A stretch of 61,091 nt of DNA from a virus: IMG/VR virus record IMGVR_UViG_3300015360_000046, positions 1-61,091 of that record. One strand, written 5' to 3'. Below, piece after piece: positions 15,563-23,549 of this stretch (within the stretch, counting starts at the first letter, position 1; each line of letters begins with the position of its first letter). The notes beneath the pieces were generated by a model. The model ran no database searches. It was given only the letters and a program-made list of their open reading frames with translations, and was not told where the DNA came from. The translations under genes and the position numbers were made by a program.

Positions 15563-15883
15563 ATGAAAAAATTAATGCTCCTATCAATGGTATTTGGATT
15601 GATCACACCATGTACGGCTGAATCGTATCAAGACTTGCTCAGTGAGATGAATAGAGATACAGCCACACATTTACGAGCAAAAATTCTTAAATTGCCCAAA
15701 AAGTCTACTGTTGAAGTTACATTAAAGAGCGGGAAGGTAATTCGTGGAACGCTTAAGAACTTTGTGAAATATGATGACGGATTTTGGATTATGCCATTGG
15801 ATAAGAGTGGTTGGTTTGCTGATGAAGCGTATGATCTTTACGAATTACTTGATGTTAGACTCATTGTTTTAAGGCCTGTGTGA
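15563..15883 (+). CDS. Exported small SH3/Sm-like protein, 106 aa
   Basis: A signal peptide (MKKLMLLSMVFGLITPCTA) predicts export. The mature part has a helix and then a beta-rich core, VEVTLKSGKVIRGTLKNF followed by YDDGFWIMPL and VRLIVLRPV, which resembles the Sm/SH3-like barrel pattern of G-x-(I/V)-x-G-x-(I/L). Sm folds usually bind RNA, but an exported form suggests another role in the periplasm. Start 15563 follows the previous stop by two bases. Confidence 0.65.
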   Translation: MKKLMLLSMVFGLITPCTAESYQDLLSEMNRDTATHLRAKILKLPKKSTVEVTLKSGKVIRGTLKNFVKYDDGFWIMPLDKSGWFADEAYDLYELLDVRLIVLRPV

Positions 15884-16023
15884 AAGATATACTCCTGACT
15901 CTCATAATTGGGATTAGTATAATAGTTGTAGCAGGTGGTTTGATGTATGTGGAAGTTGATAGAGTTATGACATTTGTAACTCATCTAAATTATATTTATA
16001 TGATAGACAGTTGGCTTCAATAA
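15880..16023 (+). CDS. Single-pass membrane mini-protein, 47 aa
   Basis: GTG 15880 overlaps the previous stop (GTGA), a common coupling here. The product MKDILLTLIIGISIIVVAGG has a clear transmembrane helix at about residues 4-23 and a short aromatic tail. It ends one base before the next ATG. Its size and topology resemble holin-like or host-membrane effectors, but nothing in the sequence proves a role. Confidence 0.55.
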   Translation: MKDILLTLIIGISIIVVAGGLMYVEVDRVMTFVTHLNYIYMIDSWLQ

Positions 16024-16024
16024 G

Positions 16025-16246
16025 ATGACGCAACAAGGTGCTCAGTTTCTGTTAAATAGTGTTATTGCTGGAATTAAGCCATTGCCTGTTAGATTTAGGT
16101 TTATTCAAAAAGGTGTTGAACACCTTCCTGATATTGCAATGTATGATCTTAAGGAAGCGGTTGGGAAATACCCGATCGACACTACATTGGGTGTACCACA
16201 TTTGGAAAATCTTGGATATGTGTTTCCTGAGGGTGCTCCAAAATAA
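16025..16246 (+). CDS. Hypothetical protein, 73 aa
   Basis: No recognised family. A small soluble protein with a possible helix (MYDLKEAVGKY) and a Pro/Gly-rich end (GYVFPEGAPK). It is packed one base after the membrane mini-protein, and likely real because of its tight placement. Confidence 0.6.
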   Translation: MTQQGAQFLLNSVIAGIKPLPVRFRFIQKGVEHLPDIAMYDLKEAVGKYPIDTTLGVPHLENLGYVFPEGAPK

Positions 16247-16266
16247 TATTGGTTTAACTGGAGAAA

Positions 16267-16668
16267 ATGATAATGGGCTGCGATATACATATGGCTATCG
16301 AAGTATTTGGAAATTTGGACCATATCAAGCAGTGGGAGGTATTTGCACTCGATATCCCCACTGCTCGTGACTATACTATGTTTGGAGCAATGGCAGGTGT
16401 TCGTGATCATACAGTGACTCCTGTTGTATCTCCACGTGGCATGCCTACTGATTCAGCGCGAGCCACTAAGTATTGGGTAGAACGTGGGGCAGGGCATACT
16501 CAATCATGGTTTTATCATGACGAATTTGCAGAAGCGATGCGACTAGTTAGAGAAGCAGATAACATAAGTGTGTGTAAGGTATTTTTAGCTGTTAATAGTA
16601 CATTGAAAGCACTTGCAAAAGTTTATGGGGAGACAAATGTCAGACTTGTTTTCTTTTTTGACAGTTAA
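16267..16668 (+). CDS. MGCDIH-type conserved phage protein, 133 aa
   Basis: The N-terminus MIMGCDIHMAIEVFG is the hallmark of a conserved phage protein group that opens with MGCDIH; the activity is unknown to me. Other visible elements are RDYTMFGAMAGVR, a Cys/His pair near the start that might bind metal, and SWFYHDEFAEAMR. The start at 16267 has CTGGAG five bases upstream; ATG 16273 is an alternative. Confidence 0.75.
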   Translation: MIMGCDIHMAIEVFGNLDHIKQWEVFALDIPTARDYTMFGAMAGVRDHTVTPVVSPRGMPTDSARATKYWVERGAGHTQSWFYHDEFAEAMRLVREADNISVCKVFLAVNSTLKALAKVYGETNVRLVFFFDS

Positions 16669-16676
16669 ACACGAAT

Positions 16677-16895
16677 ATGAATATGAATAAGCGTGCCTTT
16701 GAGCGTGGGACACTTTGTGAATGCACTCACAAACGTGTGCAGCATAGATTATTAAGTACTACTGTCGAGCAAGCTGACTGGGAAGCACTTGATGAGAATG
16801 TAGTTATTTGTGTTTGTGATTGTCAGCAATTTGGACTTATAACAAATTTAAAATACTTAGAGTTATTAGAAAAGGAAAAATCAGACTTACAATAA
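16677..16895 (+). CDS. CxCxH...NLxYLE small zinc protein (family member 3), 72 aa
   Basis: CECTHKRVQH at about residues 14-23 and CVCDCQQFGLITNLKYLEL near the end give the complete family pattern. The middle is acidic (VEQADWEALDENV). It precedes the BT1-type transporter by only eight bases. Function unknown. Confidence 0.75.
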   Translation: MNMNKRAFERGTLCECTHKRVQHRLLSTTVEQADWEALDENVVICVCDCQQFGLITNLKYLELLEKEKSDLQ

Positions 16896-16903
16896 ACCAA
16901 ATA

Positions 16904-18094
16904 ATGAGAATACTTTATATCTTGTTTGCATTAACATATTTCACACAGGGTGTTGGATCCCTTGCGTCCCAACCACTTTACTATTACTTGCGTGAAACAC
17001 TTGGTATTTCTGTTGCTACAATTATGTGGCTTGGGAGCATTACCAGTTTACCGTGGTTGATTAAGCCTTTATATGGATTCTTAAGTGACTCATTTACTTT
17101 ATTTGGATACAGGCGTAAGTCATATATTATCTTAAGCGCTATTTTAAGTAGTGCAGCAATGCTTGCTTTGGGCCTGTCACCATTTTGGTCAATTCCAGTG
17201 CTTGTAACTCTGTTGATCCTTGATTCAATGGGCGGAGCGATTAAGGACGTTGCTATTGACGGGGTGATGGTTGAGGAAGGCAAACGATTAGGTAATACAG
17301 GAACCTTTCAAAGTGTTCAATGGGGCGCGTTGTACGTTGCTCAAATTTTAACTGGTATTGGTGGCGGATATCTTGCAGAACATTATGATTACAAGATTAG
17401 CTATCTTATTATTGCAGCGTTTCCAATTCTGATCGGATATTTTGCATTAATATATACTGAACCAAAAGTTGAAAGCGTACGTCCAAAAATAGAGGTCAAG
17501 AAATGGCTTGCAGCGCTATCTCGAAAAGATTTTCTCCTATCAGGAGCTTTCTTATTTTTCTTATGGTTTAGTCCATCCTTTGGAACACCACTCATGGACA
17601 TTATGCGAACACAATTGCATATGAGCAAGATTTGGATTGGATGGCTTGGAACGATTGGAGCAGTTTGTAGTTTGCTTGGGTCTGTTGTTTATTTTCGATA
17701 CGCGAAAGAGCTTAATCTTAAAAAATGGCTTATTTGGAGCACTATAATAACTACGATAACTACTATAGCATATCTCTATGTAGATAAGAATGTCTTGTTA
17801 GTTTATACAATCATAGGTGGAATAAGTAGTGCCTTTATTCATCTATTGCTGCTTGATTTCATGGCTAGGACATGTCCTGAAGGCACAGAGGCGACCACCT
17901 TTGCACTTCTTTGTAGTTTGGTGAACTTTGCTACCTTTTGCAGCAATGGGTCTGGGGCTTTCCTGTTTGACAAAATTGGATATCATGGGCTAGTTATTGT
18001 CTCAAGTGTTACTACATTGCTCTGTTTAGGTTTCATCCCTTGGCTTAAATTGACACCTGAAAAGGGTTTACAAACAGTTAAAAACCTGGTATAA
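16904..18094 (+). CDS. BT1/MFS-type membrane transporter, about 397 aa
   Basis: The protein is strongly hydrophobic with about twelve membrane segments. Near the N-terminus it carries the folate-biopterin transporter signature: QPLYYYLRETLGIS, SLPWLIKPLYGFLSD and LFGYRRKSY, then KDVAIDGVMVEEGKR and GTFQSVQW. These blocks match the BT1 branch of the major facilitator superfamily, which includes cyanobacterial folate carriers. A phage-encoded carrier of this type is very unusual. The cargo cannot be read; folates, pteridines or a nicotinamide-related compound are options given the NAD genes next door. ATG 16904 is the best start but has no strong ribosome site. The stop codon lies within the -10 box of the next promoter. 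Confidence 0.8.
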   Translation: MRILYILFALTYFTQGVGSLASQPLYYYLRETLGISVATIMWLGSITSLPWLIKPLYGFLSDSFTLFGYRRKSYIILSAILSSAAMLALGLSPFWSIPVLVTLLILDSMGGAIKDVAIDGVMVEEGKRLGNTGTFQSVQWGALYVAQILTGIGGGYLAEHYDYKISYLIIAAFPILIGYFALIYTEPKVESVRPKIEVKKWLAALSRKDFLLSGAFLFFLWFSPSFGTPLMDIMRTQLHMSKIWIGWLGTIGAVCSLLGSVVYFRYAKELNLKKWLIWSTIITTITTIAYLYVDKNVLLVYTIIGGISSAFIHLLLLDFMARTCPEGTEATTFALLCSLVNFATFCSNGSGAFLFDKIGYHGLVIVSSVTTLLCLGFIPWLKLTPEKGLQTVKNLV

Positions 18095-18095
18095 T
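18067..18095 (+). promoter_or_regulatory. Sigma-70-type promoter, leaderless geometry
   Basis: TTTACA (18067-18072), a 17-base spacer ending TGG, and TATAAT (18090-18095). The box contains the TAA stop of the transporter gene, and the prs-like ATG is at 18102, six bases on. Confidence 0.8.
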
Positions 18096-18101
18096 ATAGA
18101 T

Positions 18102-18839
18102 ATGATTAAACTCAATGGACGTATAGTTACACCCACTATTTTTCCTGATAAAACTTCCCAAATTTGGAAGTTACAAGATGAATTGTTTATTGGTGGACCG
18201 CAACGTATTACATGGGAGTTTGAGAATGAGGCAGAATTGCTTCACGTTGCGCAGTTGAAAGACTTAATTGACGCAACTTGGGAGTTCCCAATTACTATTT
18301 TAGACATGCCGTATCTACCATATGCTCGCCAAGATAAAGAAATTTCAAATACAACCGCATTTGCGTTGTATTCTTTTGCTAAGTTGCTTAATGCTTTAGA
18401 GTTCGATATTGTGGAAGTGTACGATCCACATAATTTGCGTATTTCAACTGAGTTAATTAATAATCTAAAAGCTATTGCCCCAGATCCTGATAGCTTGGCC
18501 AAACTATTAGCTTCTGAGATAATTTACCCAGATTTCGGCGCAGCAGTTCGTTATAAAACATCCTTTAACAGCATTATTTGTAATAAGAATCGTGATCCTT
18601 TAACTGGTGAAATTGCCAGGCTAAATATTACCGGACAGATTGAATCTAAATCGTATCTTATTGTAGATGATTTATGTGATGGAGGACGAACGTTCATCGA
18701 GGTAGCGAAGAAGCTTTATGAAGCAGGAGCTACAGAAGTCCATTTGTATGTGTCTCATGGAATTTTCTCAAAAGGGTTGCAAGTCTTGCGCGATGTTGGG
18801 ATAAAGAGGATATTTACTTATAAAGGCGAAGTGCTATGA
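18102..18839 (+). CDS. Ribose-phosphate pyrophosphokinase-like protein, 245 aa
   Basis: The PRPP signature VDDLCDGGRT (188-197) and the ATP-site PYLPYARQDK (70-79, PYFGYARQDR in Prs) identify the Prs family. At 245 aa it is shorter than host Prs (about 310 aa). Prs makes PRPP from ribose-5-phosphate and ATP. In the phage NARP1 pathway a Prs-like enzyme (Adps) instead pyrophosphorylates ADP-ribose, and its partner is NAMPT-like. That the next gene is NAMPT-like makes both readings possible. The ATG is leaderless by geometry; the stop overlaps the next ATG (ATGA). Confidence 0.85.
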   Translation: MIKLNGRIVTPTIFPDKTSQIWKLQDELFIGGPQRITWEFENEAELLHVAQLKDLIDATWEFPITILDMPYLPYARQDKEISNTTAFALYSFAKLLNALEFDIVEVYDPHNLRISTELINNLKAIAPDPDSLAKLLASEIIYPDFGAAVRYKTSFNSIICNKNRDPLTGEIARLNITGQIESKSYLIVDDLCDGGRTFIEVAKKLYEAGATEVHLYVSHGIFSKGLQVLRDVGIKRIFTYKGEVL

Positions 18840-20302
18840 TTCTACCGATGTTGTATAGTGATTTTTATAAAGTTGACCACAGACGCCAGTATCCGGATGG
18901 TACTGAATTTGTTTATTCTAATTTGACCGCTCGTGGTAGTCGTATTCCTGGGATTGCTGCCACAGTCGTATTTGGTCTTCAGGCATTCTGTATGGATTAC
19001 TTAATTCGACGTTTCAATGATGGTTTTTTTAAACGTCCTAAAGCTGAAGTGCTAAAACAGTATCAACGCCGCATGGATACTTCCTTAGGGGCTGGGGTTA
19101 TCACGACTGAGCATATTGCTGCACTTCATGATCTTGGCTATCTCCCGATTCGTATAAAAGCATTGCCTGAAGGAACTGTTGTTCCTCTTCGTGTGCCTAT
19201 GCTTACGATTGTGAACACATTGCCTCAATTCTATTGGATCACAAACTTCCTTGAAACAATCCTAAGCAATGCAGTTTGGCACCCAATGACTTCTGCTACT
19301 ATTGCCCATCAATATCGTATTATGTTAGATAAGTATGCTACTGAAACGTCTGATATCCCAGAATTCGTCCAATGGCAAGGTCATGACTTTTCGATGCGTG
19401 GGCAATCAAGCTTTGAGGCGTCGCTTGCTTCTGGTGCCGCTCATCTGTTAAGTTTCACAGGGACAGATACAATCCCAGCTATTGATTGGCTTGAACATTT
19501 TTACTTTGCTGATGCTGAGAAAGAGTTGATTGGCGGGTCGGTCCCAGCCACTGAACATTCTGTCATGTGCTTGGGAGGTAAAGATACAGAAGCTGAGACA
19601 TATCGTCGTCTAATCACAGAGGTTTATCCTGCTGGCATTGTTTCTATCGTGTCTGATACCTGGGATTACTTTGAGGTTCTTAATACCACGATCCGTGGAT
19701 TGAAAGATGTTATTATGGCCCGAGAAGGGAAGGTTGTGATTCGCCCTGATTCTGGCAATCCGACGAAGATCATTTGTGGTGATCTTAACGCTCCGGAAGG
19801 TTCTTTGGAACGTATGGGCACTATTGAAATCTTATGGGATATCTTTGGTGGGACAGTTAACTCCAAAGGATTTAAGCAGCTCGACTCGCACATTGGTGCG
19901 ATCTACGGAGATAGCATTACTCTTGATCGTTGCCAGGCCATTTGTAATGGCTTAGCTGCTAAAGGCTTTGCATCGACCAACATGGTTTATGGGATAGGAT
20001 CCTATACATATCAATACACAACTCGTGATACATTTGGGTTCGCAATCAAAGCAACATATGGTATAATCAATGGGAAATCAGTCGAATTATTTAAACAACC
20101 TAAAACCGACAATGGAGTTAAAAATAGCGCAAAAGGTCTTCTCCGGGTAAACGCGGACTTGACACTTTCTGAGTCTGTTACTGCTGTTGAAGAGCGCGAA
20201 GGATTGCTTGAGACTGTGTTTTTGGATGGCAAGATGATTAAAACATACACATTACAGGAAATTCGTGATCGTTTGTCTAGGACACCACTATTTATAAAAT
20301 AG
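18836..20302 (+). CDS. nadV: Nicotinamide phosphoribosyltransferase-like enzyme, 488 aa
   Basis: Full length compared with human NAMPT (491 aa). Active-site blocks are recognisable: HDFSMRGQ (R188), SFTGTDT (D211), SVPATEHS (H241, the phosphorylated His) and IRPDSGNP (R303, D305). It joins nicotinamide to PRPP to give NMN, or in the NARP1 variant (Namat) to ADP-ribose pyrophosphate to give NAD+ directly. No NMN adenylyltransferase is visible in this window, which leans slightly towards the NARP1-type reading. The gene is co-transcribed with the Prs-like gene. The expected role is restoring NAD+ depleted by host defences such as Thoeris or other NADases. Confidence 0.9.
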   Translation: MILPMLYSDFYKVDHRRQYPDGTEFVYSNLTARGSRIPGIAATVVFGLQAFCMDYLIRRFNDGFFKRPKAEVLKQYQRRMDTSLGAGVITTEHIAALHDLGYLPIRIKALPEGTVVPLRVPMLTIVNTLPQFYWITNFLETILSNAVWHPMTSATIAHQYRIMLDKYATETSDIPEFVQWQGHDFSMRGQSSFEASLASGAAHLLSFTGTDTIPAIDWLEHFYFADAEKELIGGSVPATEHSVMCLGGKDTEAETYRRLITEVYPAGIVSIVSDTWDYFEVLNTTIRGLKDVIMAREGKVVIRPDSGNPTKIICGDLNAPEGSLERMGTIEILWDIFGGTVNSKGFKQLDSHIGAIYGDSITLDRCQAICNGLAAKGFASTNMVYGIGSYTYQYTTRDTFGFAIKATYGIINGKSVELFKQPKTDNGVKNSAKGLLRVNADLTLSESVTAVEEREGLLETVFLDGKMIKTYTLQEIRDRLSRTPLFIK

Positions 20303-20305
20303 ATA

Positions 20306-20476
20306 ATGAAACCAAATTCTATAGTTAATCATTCTCTTAAGAAGTCGTATCAGAGTAAAGAAGCAGCTGAAAAAATGGTTGCTTACTTATCTACGATTAA
20401 ATCAGTGTATCTTAAAGTATATAAGTGTTATTGTAATCTATGGCACTTAAGCAGCAAGGGGAAAACAAATGATTGA
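20306..20476 (+). CDS. Small WHLS-type phage protein, 56 aa
   Basis: The frame fills the gap between nadV and the helicase and overlaps the latter by eight bases. The ending YKCYCNLWHLSSK resembles the C-terminal pattern YxCxxCxxWHLT of small conserved phage proteins of about 60 aa, preceded by a helix (KEAAEKMVAYLST). Two Cys and one His could bind zinc. No clear ribosome site, so it is probably coupled to nadV translation. Confidence 0.6.
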   Translation: MKPNSIVNHSLKKSYQSKEAAEKMVAYLSTIKSVYLKVYKCYCNLWHLSSKGKTND

Positions 20477-21860
20477 CCAAGCTTTAGAGAAGAAGTTTCT
20501 AGCTCGTATTGTAAGAGATGCTGATGCAGCATTGATAGCTAGTCAACGGAAGATAACTGAAGAAGTGTTTCAGTGGGCAACCTCTGCGAAACTTTACAGC
20601 ATTGCTGTGTGGTATTCTCAGAACTATGGAACATGCTTATCTACTAATGAGCTTGACAGTCTACTTAAAACATCTAGTAAGCTTTCACCTGAGAGTCAAC
20701 AATCAATTTTCGTCTTATTTAATGAGCTTCAATCTGATCCACTAGATACTGATATCAACTTTTTATACGATGAGATGCTTCGATATCATAAGCAGAATTT
20801 GCTTGAGAAGGCATTGCGGCGTTCTGGAGAGCAATTCTCAGAAAAGAAAATTGATGAATCAATTGCTGATCTTAAGAAAGCTTTAAGTAAGATCGATTCT
20901 AAGTTCCGTACTGAGGTTATTCGAAGTGGGCAGTTGGATGAGTTTGCAGCTGAGATTGAGTGGGAATACGAGGATCGGAAACTTAACCCGTTAAAGTATG
21001 AAGGTCTTAAGATGGGATTCGCTGTAATGGATGAGGTTACTGGTGGATTAGTATCGTCAAGTGTTTCTCTTATTATGGCACCGCCTAAGGGCTTTAAATC
21101 AGCTTTGGCGATGACAATTTGTTACAATGCTGCGAAACGTGGTATCTATTCATATTATCATGCAAATGAAGGTACGTACAAACTATTTTATGGTAGGTTC
21201 GCTGCCATGGAACTTTCTATTCCGTATAAGCATATTAAAGATAACAAGATGACAGCTATGGAAGAATCTCGGTGGAAACAATGGATTCAGAGTGTGAAGG
21301 ATGGTAAGCATCAGATTTTGAAGTACATATACTTTGATGAAGTTCCTCCCGCAGTGAGTACTCCGGAAATTGTTAACGAACGATTGAAGAAGCTTAAAGA
21401 AGAGGGGAAAGAAGTCAAATTAGTTATCATAGATCACTTTGGTAGAATGACAACAAGTACTAAAGAAGCACTCCAAGATTGGCAAATGAAGGGTGTCATT
21501 GCTCAAGCGATTTGTAGCTTAGCTCTCGAGCATCGTGTTCCATTTATCTTACTTACCCATGTTAAGGCTAGTTCGGCTAAAGAGGGACTTGATAAAGAGA
21601 ATAAGGATTTTGATGCATATGATATTGAACGTTCTGGTCAACCATTGAAGGACGTAGATTATGTATTCTCATGGAAGATTGAGAATCAAGAGGAGTTTGA
21701 ACGGAATAGTCATAAAGGGTTTGCACGGTTGGCGTTAGTCTTATCGAGACATTCGGAGACGGGCGTGGCAACATTACAGATCAACGGACCATTTATGCAA
21801 ATTCAGGAGCTCCAATTAGGAGGTACGCAAGTCCAGACTCCTGTAACAACAATTATATGA
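20469..21860 (+). CDS. DnaB-like replicative DNA helicase, 463 aa
   Basis: An N-terminal helical domain (about 1-150) precedes a RecA-fold ATPase. LKMGFAVMDEVTGGL is the usual entry; the Walker A-like loop reads APPKGFKSAL (204-213), the Walker B LVIIDHFGRM, and a sensor-like PFILLTHVKASS follows. The Walker A departs from GxxxxGK(S/T), having A-P-P-K-G-F-K-S, but keeps the GxKS core. It should unwind DNA at the phage fork with the split primase (22326 and 40440) and polymerase. CAAGGGGAAAAC supplies a weak ribosome site; the stop overlaps the next ATG. Confidence 0.85.
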   Translation: MIDQALEKKFLARIVRDADAALIASQRKITEEVFQWATSAKLYSIAVWYSQNYGTCLSTNELDSLLKTSSKLSPESQQSIFVLFNELQSDPLDTDINFLYDEMLRYHKQNLLEKALRRSGEQFSEKKIDESIADLKKALSKIDSKFRTEVIRSGQLDEFAAEIEWEYEDRKLNPLKYEGLKMGFAVMDEVTGGLVSSSVSLIMAPPKGFKSALAMTICYNAAKRGIYSYYHANEGTYKLFYGRFAAMELSIPYKHIKDNKMTAMEESRWKQWIQSVKDGKHQILKYIYFDEVPPAVSTPEIVNERLKKLKEEGKEVKLVIIDHFGRMTTSTKEALQDWQMKGVIAQAICSLALEHRVPFILLTHVKASSAKEGLDKENKDFDAYDIERSGQPLKDVDYVFSWKIENQEEFERNSHKGFARLALVLSRHSETGVATLQINGPFMQIQELQLGGTQVQTPVTTII

Positions 21861-22342
21861 AAAATATTGATGCAATAATAGAGATTAGTGCTGGAACTAG
21901 GAATAAGTATGAATGGGATTCTAAAGAAGGGCGATTTCGGTTTAATCGTACACTTTCAACTTCTGTAAAATATCCAGTAAACTATGGATTTTTTGATAAT
22001 ACGTTAGCTGCCGATGGAGATCCAGCAGATTGTATTATTCCTTCTGTTGAACCTATTGAACAAGGGTGTATTGTGTTGGTAAGACCTATTGGAGTTTTAA
22101 AAATGATTGATGGCGGTGTTGAAGATTTTAAAATCTTATGCGTTCCTACTACTGATTTTCATTGGAATCATGTTTTAAAAATATCTCAAATGCCACCGCA
22201 TTTATTAAAAGAAATTGAACATTTCTTTCAGATTTACAAAGATTTAGAAAAGAAGAAGGTTGTAATAAAAGGTTGGGAAGGACGTAAAAAAGCTTTAGCC
22301 TATTTAAAGAAAGCTCTTAAGAATTATGAAAAAATCAATTAG
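21857..22342 (+). CDS. ppa: Inorganic pyrophosphatase, family I, 161 aa
   Basis: IEISAGTRNKYEWD at the N-terminus, YPVNYGFFDNTLAADGDPAD with D53, D55 and D58 of the D-x-D-P-x-D signature, and a CVPTTDFHW block match soluble family I enzymes. It hydrolyses PPi to phosphate. Phage copies are rare. PPi is made by the polymerase, by PRPP-dependent NMN synthesis and by dUTPase, so the enzyme would pull all three forward. The start overlaps the helicase stop by four bases and the stop overlaps the primase domain gene by 17. Confidence 0.92.
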   Translation: MKNIDAIIEISAGTRNKYEWDSKEGRFRFNRTLSTSVKYPVNYGFFDNTLAADGDPADCIIPSVEPIEQGCIVLVRPIGVLKMIDGGVEDFKILCVPTTDFHWNHVLKISQMPPHLLKEIEHFFQIYKDLEKKKVVIKGWEGRKKALAYLKKALKNYEKIN

Positions 22343-22820
22343 AGAGGTAGTTGAATCATATGGTGTGAAGCTTTGGACTATCAGTGACGGTATTCTTCGC
22401 GGTGCTTGTCCAATGCACACAAATGTCAATACCCCATCATTCACGATCTATGAAAAGACTGATTCTTACTTCTGTTTCGGGGAAAGCATCGGTGGAGATG
22501 CAGCAAACTTCCTTGCTAAGATGGAAAATATCTCATATGCGGAAGCTAAGCTTCGGGTGGATGGGGAAGTAAGCCTGGTCGAAGATTTAAATGCGATGCT
22601 TGACTCAGCTAGTGTTATTGACGACGTTGATTATAGGGATCAGCTCAATTTTGCTGTAAGTAAGTATTGCAGAGATTTGATGTATGCTGGTGAATCCGTA
22701 GATAAGATTCTTACTTTTTTGCAAAAAGTTGATAAAAATGTGTTGTCAAAAATTGTAACACACGATATAATAAAAGAGGTACTTGAGAAATCGAGACTAT
22801 TAAGAGGTGATCTGAAATGA
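22326..22820 (+). CDS. Primase zinc-binding (CHC2-like) domain protein, 164 aa
   Basis: The N-terminus follows the DnaG zinc ribbon: GACPMH (C28, H31), then NTPSFTIYEKTDSYFCFGES (C50) and GGDAANFL. The fourth ligand, normally the second Cys of CFGC, is Glu53. After about residue 75 it is helical with no polymerase domain. The catalytic TOPRIM half is encoded 17.6 kb away at 40440-41096, so the primase is split. The zinc half would recognise priming sites on the template. It starts inside the pyrophosphatase gene with AAGAATT upstream. Confidence 0.8.
   Translation: MKKSIREVVESYGVKLWTISDGILRGACPMHTNVNTPSFTIYEKTDSYFCFGESIGGDAANFLAKMENISYAEAKLRVDGEVSLVEDLNAMLDSASVIDDVDYRDQLNFAVSKYCRDLMYAGESVDKILTFLQKVDKNVLSKIVTHDIIKEVLEKSRLLRGDLK
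22743..22771 (+). promoter_or_regulatory. Possible internal promoter
   Basis: TTGTCA (22743-22748), a 17-base spacer and a perfect TATAAT (22766-22771) inside the primase-domain gene. It would drive the recombination genes from 22817 on, including the SSB-like and recA genes. Being intragenic, it may be coincidental. Confidence 0.4.
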
Positions 22821-23017
22821 AATATAAAATCTCCAAAAGCTATACCACAAGTGTAAAGCTTGATAACGGAAGTTTCTATAGTTTTACAACTAAATTAGAG
22901 ACTGAAGTGGAAATTAACGCAGCGGATCAGCTCATCGCTGAAGCTGATAAACTCTTTGCTCAGGCTAAATGGTTAACAGAACGCGATAAAGAGAGTACAT
23001 TTGGTACAGGAGCATAA
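22817..23017 (+). CDS. Hypothetical protein, 66 aa
   Basis: No named family. A short beta-like N-terminus (KYKISKSYTTSVKLDNGSFY) is followed by an amphipathic helix (AADQLIAEADKLFAQAKWL). Similar small proteins often sit before SSB or recombination genes in phages. GAGGTGATCTG lies upstream and the start overlaps the previous stop (ATGA). Confidence 0.65.
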   Translation: MKYKISKSYTTSVKLDNGSFYSFTTKLETEVEINAADQLIAEADKLFAQAKWLTERDKESTFGTGA

Positions 23018-23018
23018 C

Positions 23019-23534
23019 ATGGCCTTAACAGAAGAACAAATGGGTGCACAGCTTGACGTTGTTAAAAAGATTCAAGTATTTCTTGATCCAGATCCTGTTG
23101 TTAAAGGCTTGTCTTCATTAAATGATAAGTTGGCTGAGTTGCAACGCGCCAAAGATCAAGTATCCGGACTACTTATGGAAGCCATGAAAAACATGGCAGA
23201 GAATGAAATCCTTAAGGATGTAGTTCAAAACGAACATGATAGGTCCCAGGATCTTCTAATTGCGACTGATGTTACAATTCAAGCACAAAAATCTGCAGAG
23301 CAACGGAGTATACACGCACGCATGAAGATGCCGGAGTTAGTTATGAAACTTCATCATGCCGACATTGCATTACTCAAGGCTAGTTGGTATATGAAGTGTT
23401 TGCAGCTTGTCGCAAGTAACCTTGAAAGCGCAAATTCAAATCTGTCACGTCAAATAACTGTAATTCAAATGGAACAAAACTTACAGAGCAGCGGTGGTCC
23501 AAGTCGTAGCGCAACAAAGACATTAAACTTCTAA
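23019..23534 (+). CDS. Helical coiled-coil protein, 171 aa
   Basis: The start at 23019 has ACAGGAGCAT upstream. The sequence is almost wholly helical with heptad-like stretches (LSSLNDKLAELQRAKDQVSG; LLMEAMKNMAENEI) and a disordered Ser/Gly tail. No catalytic motif. Its place between primase and SSB-like genes suggests a replication or recombination accessory. Confidence 0.65.
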   Translation: MALTEEQMGAQLDVVKKIQVFLDPDPVVKGLSSLNDKLAELQRAKDQVSGLLMEAMKNMAENEILKDVVQNEHDRSQDLLIATDVTIQAQKSAEQRSIHARMKMPELVMKLHHADIALLKASWYMKCLQLVASNLESANSNLSRQITVIQMEQNLQSSGGPSRSATKTLNF

Positions 23535-23549
23535 AGGAGATACAACACA

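Noticed and set aside
20061-20066. TATAAT inside the nadV-like gene as a promoter
   Set aside because: No -35-like hexamer at 16-18 bases upstream and no gene start nearby.
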